64,000 nucleotides of DNA from an uncultured Bradyrhizobium sp. (GCF_936943645.1 NZ_CAKZJO010000080.1:53684-117683); one strand, 5' to 3'. Positions 17,199-26,700 are shown, numbered from the stretch's first letter. Notes: generated by a model from the letters alone, not told the origin. Program-made: numbers and translations.

Positions 17199-17224
17199 GT
17201 CGTCCCTGCGAACGCAGGGACGAC
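17199..17224. repeat. Solo palindromic repeat in the tct operon
   Basis: A perfect 12-base inverted repeat, GTCGTCCCTGCG and CGCAGGGACGAC, with an AA spacer, in the 126-base gap between tctC and tctB. The same core occurs as a pair at 58742-58907. It could form a stable RNA hairpin inside the operon message and change the tctC-to-tctBA ratio; that is inference. Confidence 0.75.
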
Positions 17225-17278
17225 AGTTGAGTGAGCGGGTACACCATGCTCCCATCAAAGCTGTTGCAACAACCCGCC

Positions 17279-18271
17279 TCACTTGACCAGCCAGCCCTGC
17301 TCGCCGGCGACCTGCTTGACGTGTTCGAGGTCCTCCTTGATGAACTTGTCGAACTCGGCGCCGGTCAGGAAGGTGTCCACCTGCGAGGTCTTCTCGATGT
17401 AGTCCTTCCACTCGGGCGTTGCCTGCACCTTCTTCATGAGGTCGACATAGAACGCGGCCTGGTCCGGGGTGACCTTGCCGGGCAGCCACACCGTACGCGG
17501 CTGCTCATATTGCTTGATGTCGAGGCCCTGCTCGACGCAGGTCGGGACGTCGCCCCAACCTTCGCTCGCCGTGACCTTGGCCCCTTGCGGCAACCGCTTG
17601 GGACTGAACACGCAGAGCGGGCGCTGCGTGCCGCCGCGCCATTGGCCGAGGCTTTCGCTGGGATTGTTGACGTGGGAGTCGAGATGCCCGCCGGCGAGCT
17701 GCACGGCGGTCTCGGCGCCGCTCTTGAAGGGGATGTAGGTCAGCTTGACCTTGCCGACCTTCTCGATCATGCGGGTCAGGACCTCGTCGGTGTCCTTGGA
17801 CTGCGCGCCGCCCATCTTGAATTCGCCCGATGCGGCCGCCTTCAGATAGTCGCCCGCATTCTTGTAGGGCGCATCCTGCTTGACCCAGAGCAGGAACTCG
17901 TCCTGGGCCATCGCCGCTACGGGCGTGAGATCGGTGTAGTTGAAGGCGACCTTGGAGACCAGCGGCTGCTGCCAGGCGTTCGAGGTGCCGAAGATCACCT
18001 TGTAGGGATCACCGGCGGACGCCTTGCCGTAGACGTAGCCTTCCGCGCCGCTGCCGCCGCCCTTGTTGACGACGACGATCGGCTGCTCCGTCAGCTTGTG
18101 CTTGGTGATGATGTTCTGCACCGCGCGCGCGAGATTGTCGGTGCCACCGCCCGGCCCTGCCGTCGCCACGAACTCGATCGGCTTTTGCGGTTGCCAGGCG
18201 GCGAGCGCCGGCATGGTGCCGGCGAGCACGGTTACGGCTGCGGAGAGTGAGAATATCGACGTCCGACCCAT
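17279..18271 (-). CDS. tctC: Tripartite tricarboxylate transporter substrate-binding protein (TctC/Bug)
   Basis: 330-residue periplasmic binding protein of the Bug family that captures a carboxylate for TctAB. The signal peptide is clear (FSLSAAVTVLAGTMPALA, then AWQPQ). The mature start IEFVATAGPGGGTDNLAR is the conserved first loop that clasps the ligand carboxylate through backbone contacts. ATG 18271 has GGAGGAAATC directly upstream. It is third in the operon, 57 bases after the CoA-transferase gene. Bug proteins vary widely in ligand (citrate, nicotinate, glutamate, aromatic acids), so the substrate cannot be read from sequence. Confidence 0.95.
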   Translation of the reverse strand: MGRTSIFSLSAAVTVLAGTMPALAAWQPQKPIEFVATAGPGGGTDNLARAVQNIITKHKLTEQPIVVVNKGGGSGAEGYVYGKASAGDPYKVIFGTSNAWQQPLVSKVAFNYTDLTPVAAMAQDEFLLWVKQDAPYKNAGDYLKAAASGEFKMGGAQSKDTDEVLTRMIEKVGKVKLTYIPFKSGAETAVQLAGGHLDSHVNNPSESLGQWRGGTQRPLCVFSPKRLPQGAKVTASEGWGDVPTCVEQGLDIKQYEQPRTVWLPGKVTPDQAAFYVDLMKKVQATPEWKDYIEKTSQVDTFLTGAEFDKFIKEDLEHVKQVAGEQGWLVK

Positions 18272-18328
18272 GATTTCCTCCAGCTGATTTCTGTATTTTG
18301 TCGTTGTTCTTGTCGTATCGACGTCCGC

Positions 18329-19582
18329 TCAGGCGACGCGTTCCTCGCGTCTTTCCAGAGCCGAAACGATTGCACCTTCCTTTTCGAGTGCTTCGATCTG
18401 CGTCTGATCGAACCCGTACTCCGCCAGCACCTCCCTGGTGTGCTGACCGTAGACCGGCGCCCCCGACGCCACTTTGCCTGGGGTCTCCGAAAACTTGACG
18501 GGCAGCCCGATCGTCTTCACCGGACCGAGCGTGGAGTGCTCGACCTCGACGACCATCTCGCGCGCCAGCGTCTGAGGATCGCTCAGGGCCTCCAGCATGT
18601 CGTGCACGGGACCGCAGGGCACACCCTTCTCGTCCAGCGCCGCCAGCCAATGCGCCCGCGACTTGGTGCGGAAGCGCTCGCTCAGGACGGCTTCCAGCTC
18701 CTTCAGGTTCGCCATGCGGTCGGAGCCGTTGACGAAGCGCGGGTCAGTGGCGAGCTCGCTCGCCCCGAGCGCCTCGAGCATCAAGAGCCAGTGTTTCTTG
18801 TTGGCGCCGCCGACCACGAGCCAGCCGTCCGAGGCCTCGAAGGCCTGGTACGGCGCGTTGAGCGGATGGGCCGAGCCCATCGCGCGCGGCGCGGTGCCCG
18901 CGGCAAGCGCGATGGTCGACTGCCAATAGGTCTGCACCAGCGCAGCCTCGTAGAGCGAGGTCTCGACCCACTGCCCTTCCCCGGTCTTGAGGCGGTGCGT
19001 GTAGGCCGCGAGAATGCCCATGCTCGCGAGCAGGCCGGCGGTGATGTCCGACAGCGGCGGGCCGCATTTCACGGGCGGGCCGTCCGGGCGTTCGCCGGTG
19101 AAGCTCATGATGCCGCTCATTGCCTGCGCGACGAGGTCGAAGCCGCGGCGATGCTTGTAGGGGCCGGTGCGGCCGAAGCCCGATAGCGAGCAATAGATCA
19201 AACTCGGGAACTGCTTGTGCAGCTCCTCGTAACCGAAGCCCAGGCGCTCCATCGCACCCGGCGCGAAGTTCTCGACCAGCACGTCCGCGTCCGCGATCAG
19301 GCGCCGCAGCACCTGCTTGCCGCCCGCGGTCTTGAGGTCCAGCACGATGCCGCGCTTGTTGCGGTTCATCATCAGGAAGGACGCCGCCTCATCGCCGATC
19401 TTGGGGGGTACCGAATGACGGGTGTCGTCGCCGTTCGGCGATTTCTCGATCTTGATGACGTCGGCCCCCATGTCGGCGAGCATCAGGGTGCAGGTCGGCC
19501 CGGCCATGACATGGGTGAGGTCGACGACCTTGAGGCCGGCGAGCGGTCCCGAACGGCGAGAGCTGATTTGCGAGCTTTGCAT
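18329..19582 (-). CDS. Family III CoA-transferase (CaiB/BaiF type)
   Basis: 417-residue enzyme that moves CoA between carboxylic acids through an Asp-linked anhydride. Visible family landmarks: LKVVDLTHVMAGPTCTLMLA near the start, ADVLVENFAPGAMERLG, the catalytic Asp in RRGFDLVAQAMSG, and the small-domain region NAPYQAFEASDGWLVVGG. ATG 19582 (MQSSQISS) is used; the frame is open upstream into the crotonase gene. It is second in the six-gene operon, ten bases after the crotonase stop. Together with a TTT importer it suggests that the imported acid is activated by CoA transfer. Confidence 0.93.
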   Translation of the reverse strand: MQSSQISSRRSGPLAGLKVVDLTHVMAGPTCTLMLADMGADVIKIEKSPNGDDTRHSVPPKIGDEAASFLMMNRNKRGIVLDLKTAGGKQVLRRLIADADVLVENFAPGAMERLGFGYEELHKQFPSLIYCSLSGFGRTGPYKHRRGFDLVAQAMSGIMSFTGERPDGPPVKCGPPLSDITAGLLASMGILAAYTHRLKTGEGQWVETSLYEAALVQTYWQSTIALAAGTAPRAMGSAHPLNAPYQAFEASDGWLVVGGANKKHWLLMLEALGASELATDPRFVNGSDRMANLKELEAVLSERFRTKSRAHWLAALDEKGVPCGPVHDMLEALSDPQTLAREMVVEVEHSTLGPVKTIGLPVKFSETPGKVASGAPVYGQHTREVLAEYGFDQTQIEALEKEGAIVSALERREERVA

Positions 19583-19592
19583 CGGGGGCGTC

Positions 19593-20387
19593 CTATTGGC
19601 CGCGCCATTTCGGCGCGCGCTTGTTGAGGAAAGCATCGAGCCCTTCGCGAAAGTCCTGGCTCGTGTAGCACATCAGGATGAGGTCTTCGCCCTCGTCCCT
19701 CGTCAGCCGCTTCTGCAGGCGGGCGACCGCCTGCTTGGTCGCATTCAGCGTCAGCGGCGCGTGACTGGCGAGGAGCCGGGCGACCTCGTCAGCCCGCTGG
19801 TCCAGCGCGGCGAGATCCTCGACAACTTCCCCGAGCAATCCGACGCTGGCGGCCTCCGCGGCGTCAACGAGACGCGCTGTAAAAATCAGGTCCTTGACGC
19901 GCGCGGCACCAATGAGCGCGATGAGACGGCTGACATTGGACATCGACAGGCAATTGCCGAGCGTTCGGGCGATGGGAAAACCGATCTTCGCGCTTCTGGT
20001 GCCGATGCGCAGGTCGCAGGCTGCGGCAATTCCCGCCCCGCCGCCGGTGCAGAAACCGTTGATCGCAGCGATCGTCGGCACCCGGCATTGTTCGAGCGTG
20101 GTCAGGACCCGATCGATGCGGTTCTCGTAGTCGATCGCGTCCTGGGGCGTGCCGAATTCGCGGAACTGATTGATGTCGGTGCCCGCGGCGAAGGCCTTGT
20201 CGCCGGCCCCCCGCAGCACCAGCACCTTGATCGCATGGTCGCGGTTGGCTTCCTCGCAGATCGCGGCGAGCCGCTCGTACATGGCGAAGGTGAAGGCGTT
20301 ACGCGCCTGCGGGCGGTTGAAGGTGACGCGCCCGATACCGTCATTGCATTCAAAAACGAGGTCGTCCGCCTCCGCCGCCAGGTCCAT
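19593..20387 (-). CDS. Crotonase-superfamily protein lacking both hydratase glutamates
   Basis: 264-residue enoyl-CoA hydratase/isomerase-fold protein. The CoA-binding part is normal (RVTFNRPQARNAF, FAAGTDINQF) and the oxyanion-hole glycine is kept in NGFCTGGGAGIAAACDLRI. The first catalytic Glu of hydratases (GGGCEL) is Gly here, and the second (QPEI) is replaced in KIGFPIARTLGN. Classical hydration is therefore unlikely; isomerase, thioesterase, decarboxylase or C-C lyase chemistry is possible. It is the first gene of the operon, divergent from the GntR regulator; its start region includes a third copy of the operator-like sequence. Confidence 0.9.
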   Translation of the reverse strand: MDLAAEADDLVFECNDGIGRVTFNRPQARNAFTFAMYERLAAICEEANRDHAIKVLVLRGAGDKAFAAGTDINQFREFGTPQDAIDYENRIDRVLTTLEQCRVPTIAAINGFCTGGGAGIAAACDLRIGTRSAKIGFPIARTLGNCLSMSNVSRLIALIGAARVKDLIFTARLVDAAEAASVGLLGEVVEDLAALDQRADEVARLLASHAPLTLNATKQAVARLQKRLTRDEGEDLILMCYTSQDFREGLDAFLNKRAPKWRGQ

Positions 20388-20415
20388 TTCCTCATGCCCT
20401 CTTGTTTTTTACATT

Positions 20416-20489
20416 TTTGAATGCAAAATTTGAGATTAGCAAGCTGGAACTTCCAGATTTCAAACCAATGTCCACGTTTTGCATTCAAA
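20416..20489. promoter_or_regulatory. Paired GntR-type operators in the divergent promoter
   Basis: Two 13-base sites, TTTGAATGCAAAA (20416-20428) and TTTTGCATTCAAA (20477-20489), are exact reverse complements, with centres 61 bases apart. Each contains its own dyad TTTG-N4-CAAA, a shape common for FadR/VanR-type GntR regulators. One lies 29 bases before the crotonase ATG and the other 16 bases before the regulator ATG. A third, near-identical site (ATTGCATTCAAA, 20343-20354) is inside the crotonase coding start. The gap is AT-rich compared with its surroundings and must hold both promoters. Confidence 0.8.
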
Positions 20490-20505
20490 TTGGAGTGCCG
20501 GTCCC

Positions 20506-21171
20506 ATGCTGCATGAGGAGGTCGTCGGACGTATCCGCACCATCCTGCTCGACGGCGAGATCCCGCCGGGCGCCCGGATTCCCGAGCGCGAGCTGTGCGA
20601 GCGGCTCAAGATCTCGCGCACGCCGTTGCGCGAGGCCCTCAAGGTGCTGGCCGCCGAAGGCCTCGTGCAGCTGCTGCCGCATCGCGGCTCGCGCGCAGCG
20701 AAGCTGACCGACAAGGACATGCGCGACCTGTTCGAGGTCTGCCAGGGTCTCGAGGCCCTCGCCGGCGAGCTCGCCTGCGAGCGCATCACCGACGCCGAGA
20801 TCGCCGCGATCGCCGCGGCGCATGCGGCCATGGTGCAGCATTATCGCGAGGGCGATCTGATCCAGTACTATCGCGGCAACCGCGCCATCCACGAAGCCAT
20901 CGTCAACGCGGCCGGAAACCCCGCGCTCACAGGGCTTTACACATCCGTGACGGCGCGCATCCGCCGCGCGCGTTATGTCACGCCGATGACACCGCAGCGC
21001 TGGGCGCTCGCCGTGAAGGAGCACGAAGCCATCCTCAATGCGCTCCAGAGGCGCGACGGCGCCGGGCTCTCCCACATTCTGCGCGCGCATCTGCGCCACA
21101 AGCGCGAAGAGGTGTTGCAGGCGGGCTTTGCCGAGACGGAAGCAAACGACCTCGCGCTGAGAATTGCGTAA
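20506..21171 (+). CDS. GntR family regulator with FCD ligand domain
   Basis: 221-residue regulator. The N-terminal winged helix covers residues 1-70 (GEIPPGARIPERELCERL, ISRTPLREALKVLAAEG) and the all-helical FCD domain covers 75-215, with metal-ligand type residues around YYRGNRAIHEAIVNAAGNP and the final KEHEAILNAL plus HLRHKREE. FCD regulators usually bind a carboxylate and release DNA, fitting control of the divergent carboxylate operon. ATG 20506 (MLHEEVV) matches the family start; TTG 20479 overlaps an operator site and was rejected. Confidence 0.93.
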   Translation: MLHEEVVGRIRTILLDGEIPPGARIPERELCERLKISRTPLREALKVLAAEGLVQLLPHRGSRAAKLTDKDMRDLFEVCQGLEALAGELACERITDAEIAAIAAAHAAMVQHYREGDLIQYYRGNRAIHEAIVNAAGNPALTGLYTSVTARIRRARYVTPMTPQRWALAVKEHEAILNALQRRDGAGLSHILRAHLRHKREEVLQAGFAETEANDLALRIA

Positions 21172-21396
21172 GACGCAATTCGTGTCGTCCTGCCTCGGGC
21201 GGAGCGCATCCACACGTGGCCTTCCCGCTCCGCAAGAGGTTCTCGCTCCGCGTGAATCTGCGCACTAATTCCACTTGCTAGCTTGTCGCGACCGGCGCAG
21301 CATACTTCTCTGCCGACTTGCGGCCGCATGGCCGTTCAGGCCGGCCCCAACGCGCGAACAATCGCGCAAGATAAAAGACAAAAGCGGAGGAAACGC

Positions 21397-22392
21397 ATGA
21401 CAATCGATGTCTCACGTCGATCCCTACTCGCACTTGGCGCAAGCCTTGGAGTTAGCCTTGGAGCAGGCCTTGGTGCCAGCGCGATGCTCGGCAGCAGCGC
21501 ATTGGCACGGGCACCCAAGCTCGGCACCCAGACGCCGTATTGGCACCGCTTCGTGCTCGGCGATGCCGAGGTGACCGTCGTGTCCGACGGGCCGCTGCCG
21601 CTCGGCGATCCCTCCGGGACCTTCACCGGCGTTCCCAAGGAAGAGGTGAAGAAGATGCTGGCGGACAATTTCCTGTCGCCGGACAACGTCGTGCTCGAGC
21701 AGAATTCGCCGATCGTGAACACCGGCGACAAGCTGATCCTGTTCGACACCGGCATGGGCACATCGAAGATGTTCGGCGCCAGCACCGGACGGCAGCAGAA
21801 GAGCATGATGGAGGCCGGCATCAAGCCGGAGGACATCGACGCCGTGGTCTGCTCGCATGCCCATATCGACCACATCGGCGGCATCGTGGATGCCAACGAC
21901 AAGCCGCTGTTCCCGAATGCGCAGATCTACATCTCCCAGACCGATTTCGATTTCTGGACCGACGAAGGCAAGCTCGGCAGCCCCGCCAAGGACTTCGTCG
22001 TTCACGCCCGCAAGAACCTGCTGCCGGTCCGTGACCGCATCAAGTTCTTCAAGGACGGTGAGGAATTCCTGCCCGGCGTGCAGGCGATCTCGGCGCCCGG
22101 TCACACCGTCGGCCACACGATTTTCATGGTGTCGTCGGCCGGCAAGTCCTTCGCCTTCCTCGGCGACCTCTCGCACCATTCGGTGCTGCTGCTGGAGCGG
22201 CCGCGCATGGAGTTCTCCTACGACACCGATCCCAAGCAGGCGGCGGAGTCGCGGGTGAAATTGCTCACGATGCTCGCGGCGAACAAGATCCCCGTGATGT
22301 CGTATCACTTCGCCTGGCCGGGCTACGGCCACGTCGCCAAGGCCGGCGACGGCTTCCACTACTATCCCCAGCCGATGCAGATGACGCTATAG
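21397..22392 (+). CDS. Tat-exported MBL-fold metallo-hydrolase
   Basis: 331-residue zinc hydrolase of the metallo-beta-lactamase superfamily. The start MTIDVSRRSLLALGASLG carries a twin-arginine motif, so the folded protein is probably exported to the periplasm. The zinc signature HxHxDH is in SHAHIDHIGG, later ligands in APGHTVGHT and FAFLGDLSHH, and a final His in MSYHFAWPGYGH. This pattern fits AttM/PNPLA-like lactonases and related esterases more than true beta-lactamases. ATG 21397 follows GCGGAGGAAACGC, a strong ribosome site. It is downstream of the GntR gene with a 225-base gap, so it is not clearly in that regulon. Confidence 0.9.
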   Translation: MTIDVSRRSLLALGASLGVSLGAGLGASAMLGSSALARAPKLGTQTPYWHRFVLGDAEVTVVSDGPLPLGDPSGTFTGVPKEEVKKMLADNFLSPDNVVLEQNSPIVNTGDKLILFDTGMGTSKMFGASTGRQQKSMMEAGIKPEDIDAVVCSHAHIDHIGGIVDANDKPLFPNAQIYISQTDFDFWTDEGKLGSPAKDFVVHARKNLLPVRDRIKFFKDGEEFLPGVQAISAPGHTVGHTIFMVSSAGKSFAFLGDLSHHSVLLLERPRMEFSYDTDPKQAAESRVKLLTMLAANKIPVMSYHFAWPGYGHVAKAGDGFHYYPQPMQMTL

Positions 22393-22610
22393 GTCTTTCG
22401 CGCATGGTCCGGGCGGCGCATGGCGCCCGGATCATCTCCGCACGGCGCACCGATATTTCTGCTCTTCCTAATATCCATAAAGTCGATAGTAACCGTTGAT
22501 ATTATTCGTTTGTCAAAATCATTCTCCTGCGTAGCGTAAGCAGCGTGGTAGCGCCGGCTGGTCGCAAACGGCCGTGTCCGGCAGACACCTCACGCACACC
22601 AGGAGCGACC

Positions 22611-22769
22611 ATGACCACGACATCACAGAGCGACGAGTCATTCTCCCAACTGCTGCTCCGCTGGATCGCCTATCGGCTGTCAGTGACGATGGCGACGATC
22701 ACGCCGGTGCATCGCGCCAGCGACATCGCGGCCGCAACCGCGGCGAGCAACAATCCCTGCGGGGCATAA
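22611..22769 (+). CDS. Possible small protein (52 aa)
   Basis: Short frame starting MTTTSQSDESFSQLLLRWIA with an AGGAG ribosome site seven bases before the ATG. It is rich in Thr, Ser and Ala, has one weakly hydrophobic stretch, and ends NNPCGA. It fills part of the 385-base gap between the MBL hydrolase and the LysR gene, converging with lysR eight bases away. I recognise no family. The support is the ribosome site and position only; the rest of the gap (22393-22610) shows an AT-rich stretch near 22480-22510 that could be its promoter. Confidence 0.4.
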   Translation: MTTTSQSDESFSQLLLRWIAYRLSVTMATITPVHRASDIAAATAASNNPCGA

Positions 22770-22777
22770 ACCGGCCT

Positions 22778-23671
22778 TCAGCGACGCCTGCGCACGCCGC
22801 GTGCCGGCGCTTCCGGAACGCGGCGGGCCTGTTCGGCGGCGAGGTCACGCATGATCGCGATCGCGCTCTCGATGTGCTCCTCGGGCTGATCGGCCGAGTA
22901 GACGACATAGGCCGGCATGGAGAATTTCGGCGCGCCGCCGACGAGATGCAGCCGGCGCGCTTTCAGCAGCGGCTCGACGATCCGCTGCGCGAAATAGCCG
23001 GCACCGCCGTTCGCCAGGACATGTTGCAGCCCGAGCCAGCCGATATTCGCCGTCAGCGCGGGGCCGGCGAAATTCGGGAAGACGGCGCCGTGGCGGGCGT
23101 AGAACTCCGGGCCCCAGTCGACATAGACGTAGCCGTCCTGCGGCTCCGGCCCGCTCTTCGGATTGGTCGAGACCAGCACGAGCTGCTCCTCGAACAGCAG
23201 CTCGACCTTGAGGCCCGGTCGGCTTTGCGGCGTGTACATCACGCCGATGTCGATGCGTCCCTCGACCAGCCCCTGCATCAACTCCGGCTCGAGCGCGCTC
23301 TCGGCGCGGATCGAGATCTGCGGATTGGCCTCCTGCATGCGGGGGACCCACTGCAGCAAGAATTCCTCCCAGAGGCCGATGCGCCCGCCGACCACCAGCC
23401 CACCGCTAAAACCCTTGGGCAGACCGACGTCGTGCCGGGCCTGCTCGACGGTGCGCACCAGCGTCGCGGCGTGCCGTTGAAACTGGCGCCCCGCCGCCGT
23501 CAGTGCCGCGCCCGCCTTGTTGCGAACGAACAGGGTGCAACCGAGCAGCTCTTCGAGGGAGTGGATCCGCGTGCTGACCGTGGACTGGCTGACGTGAAGC
23601 TGCTCGGCGGCCGAGATGAAATTGCCGGTCGCCACCACCGTCAGAAATGTCCGCGCAAGCTCGGTATCCAC
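22778..23671 (-). CDS. LysR family transcriptional regulator
   Basis: 297-residue LTTR. The helix-turn-helix lies in residues 1-60 (ELARTFLTVVATGNFISAAE, then QLHVSQSTVSTRIHSLEELL). The effector domain, about 90-285, has the usual two-lobed pattern (GLVVGGRIGLWEEFLLQW, GRIDIGVMYTP, GLGxQHVLANGGAGYF). Like many LTTRs it ends in a basic tail (RRVPEAPARGVRRRR). It follows the RND transporter gene by 69 bases on the same strand. A perfect dyad at 23682-23704 just upstream is a candidate autoregulatory site. Its regulon is unknown; the RND pump may be one target. Confidence 0.92.
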   Translation of the reverse strand: MDTELARTFLTVVATGNFISAAEQLHVSQSTVSTRIHSLEELLGCTLFVRNKAGAALTAAGRQFQRHAATLVRTVEQARHDVGLPKGFSGGLVVGGRIGLWEEFLLQWVPRMQEANPQISIRAESALEPELMQGLVEGRIDIGVMYTPQSRPGLKVELLFEEQLVLVSTNPKSGPEPQDGYVYVDWGPEFYARHGAVFPNFAGPALTANIGWLGLQHVLANGGAGYFAQRIVEPLLKARRLHLVGGAPKFSMPAYVVYSADQPEEHIESAIAIMRDLAAEQARRVPEAPARGVRRRR

Positions 23672-23681
23672 GGGGCGCCCC

Positions 23682-23704
23682 TCATATCGATCTTTTCGAT
23701 ATGA
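23682..23704. promoter_or_regulatory. Dyad upstream of lysR
   Basis: TCATATCGA and TCGATATGA form a perfect 9-base inverted repeat with a TCTTT spacer, 11 bases ahead of the LysR start. It includes a T-N11-A spacing of the kind LTTRs bind. It could instead mark the end of the RND transcript, but no T-run follows on the minus strand. Confidence 0.5.
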
Positions 23705-23740
23705 AAGACGTTCGCCTTGGGGATGTCAAACCAAGCTGGC

Positions 23741-26700
23741 CTATTCCGCCGGCTCGGCGGCGGAAGTCGAATTGCTCACGGCTGCATCCCTCTGCCTGCC
23801 CGGAAACATCCGCCTCACCAGCACGAACAATGCGGGCACGAAGAAGATGCCGAGCACGGTGGCCGCGATCATGCCGCCGGCAACCCCGATGCCGACCGCG
23901 TTCTGGCTGGCCGAGCCAGCCCCCGTCGCAACCGCGAGCGGCAGCACGCCGAGGATGAAGGCGAGCGAAGTCATCAGGATCGGGCGCAGGCGCTGGCGCG
24001 CCGCATGCAGCGTCGCCTCGACGAGGCTGCGGCCGGAGGCGATCTGGTCCAGCGCGAATTCAACGATCAGGATCGCGTTCTTCGAGGCGAGACCGATCGT
24101 CGTGAGCAAACCGACCTGGAAATAGACGTCGTTGGCCTGGCTGAACAAGGTCGCCGCGAGCAGCGCGCCGAGCACGCCGATCGGCACCGTCAGCATCACC
24201 GCGAACGGCACCGACCAGCTCTCGTACAACGCGGCGAGGCTGAGGAAGACGATCAGCAGCGAGATCGAATAGAGGTACAGCGTCTGGCTGCCGGTCAGCC
24301 GTTCCTGGAACGACAGGCCGGTCCATTCGTGGCCGTAGCCCTTGGGAAGCCTGGCCATCTGCTGCTCCACCGCCTGCATGGCGACACCCGAGCTGGTGCC
24401 GGGCGCGGCCTGGCCCTGCAGCTCGACCGCGGCCACGCCGTTGTAGCGCTCCAGCCGCGGCGAGCCAAAACTCCAGCGGTCGGTGGCAACCGCCGAGAAC
24501 GGCACCATCGAGCCCGAAGCGTTGCGGACATACCAGCGGCCGATGTCGCTGGTATCCATGCGGAACGGCGCATCGCTCTGCACATAGACCTGCTTGACGC
24601 GGCCGCGATCGATGAAGTCGTTGACATAGGCACCGCCCCACGCCGCCGACAGCGTGGTGTTGAGGTCGCTGAGATTGACCCCGAGCGCGGTGGCCTTGGC
24701 CTGGTCCACGTCGAGATTGAATTGCGGCGTGTCGTCCTGGCCGTTCGGCCGCGCCTGCGCGACGCGCTTGTCGGCCGCGAGCTGGCCGAGCAGCTGGTTG
24801 CGGGCCTCGATCAGCGCCTCGTGGCCGTTGCCGCCGGTGTCCTGGAGGTAGAGGTCGAAGCCGCCGGCGTTGCCAAAACCTGGAATGGAGGGCGGCAGCA
24901 CGGCGAACACCATGGCGTCGCGGATCTTTGTGAACGCACCCATGGCGCGGCCGGCGACAGCCTGTGCGGAGGCCGCAGGACTCTTGCGCTCGTCGAACGG
25001 CTTCAGGCTGACGAAGGCAAGGCCGACATTCTGCCCCTGCCCCGCGAAGCTGAAGCCGCTGACCGCGAACACGCCTTCGACCGCATCCTTCTCGTTGTCG
25101 AGATATTGGTGCTCGACCTGCTTGATGACGTCGAGCGTGCGCGTCGAGGTCGCGCCGACCGGAAGCTGGATCAAAGTCATGATCGTGCCCTGGTCCTCCT
25201 CGGGCAGGAACGAGCTGGGCAGCCGCTGGAACAGGAAGACCATGCCGGCGACGATCGCCGCGAAGGCCAGCAACATCCCGGCGCTGCGCTTGATCACCCC
25301 GCCCGCGCTTCGCTGGTAGCCGTCCGCCATGCGGTCGAAGCCGCGGTTGAACAGGCCGAACACGCCGCGCTGGCTGCCATGGTGCTTCGCCGGCTTCAGG
25401 ATCGTCACGCACAGCGCCGGCGTCAGCACCAGCGCCACCAGCACGGACAGCAGCATCGCCGTGACGATGGTGAGCGCGAACTGGCGATAGATGATGCCGA
25501 CCGAGCCGTTGAAGAAGGCCATCGGAATGAACACGGCCGAGAGCACGACGCCGATTCCGACCAGCGCGCCCGTGATCTCGCGCATGGACTTCTCGGTCGC
25601 CTCGCGCGGGCCGAGGTCTTCCTCGGCCATCACGCGCTCGACGTTCTCGACCACGACGATGGCGTCGTCGACCAGCAGGCCGATCGCCAGCACCATCGCG
25701 AACATCGTCAGCGTGTTGATGGAATAGCCCGCGAGCGACAGCACGCCGAAGGTCCCGAGCAGCACCACAGGCACCGCGATGGTCGGAATCAGCGTCGCGC
25801 GCCAGCTCTGCAGGAACACGAACATCACGACGAAGACGAGCGCGATCGCCTCGAACAGGGTGTGGATCACCTTCTCGATCGACAGCTTGACGAAGGGCGT
25901 GGTGTCGTAGGGGTACACCACGCGAAGCCCTTCCGGCATGGTGGCACTGAGCTGGGCCACGCGCGCCTTCACCGCTTCCGAGGTCGCGACCGCATTGGCG
26001 CCCGTCGCAAGGCTGATGCCCATGCCCGCCGCGGGCTTGCCGTTGTAGCGCGCCGCGGAATCATACGATTTCGAGCCGATCTCGACGCGCGCGACGTCGC
26101 CGATGCGGACCACCTGTCCCGACGACGCCGTGCGCAGGATGATGTCCTTGAACTGCTCGACCGTCTGCAGGCGGCTCTGCGAGGTGATGGTGGCATTGAG
26201 CTGCTGGCCGCCGACCGCCGGCAGGCCGCCGAGCTGACCGGCCGTGACCTGGGTATTCTGGGTCTGGATCGCCGCGGTCACGTCACCGGGCATCAGATTG
26301 TATTTCGCCAGCTTGTCGGGATCGAGCCAGATCCGCATGGCGTATTCGGCGCCGAACAGCGTCACCTGGCCGACGCCGGCGACGCGGCTGATGGGGTCGT
26401 TGACCGACGACGCCACGTAATCGGCGATGTCGCTCGCGGCGAGCCTGCCGTCCTCGGAGACGAAGCCGAGCACCATCAGGAAGCTCGCCGAGGACTTCAC
26501 GACCTTGATGCCCTGCTGCTGCACGACCTGCGGCAGCAAGGGGGTCGCGAGCTGCAGCTTGTTCTGCACCTGCACCTGGGCGATATCGGCGTCGGCCTCG
26601 TTGGTGAAGGTCAGCGAGATCTGCACCTGGCCGGTCGATGTGCTCGACGACGACATGTACTGGAGATAGTCGAGCCCGGTCATGTTCTGCTCGATGACCT

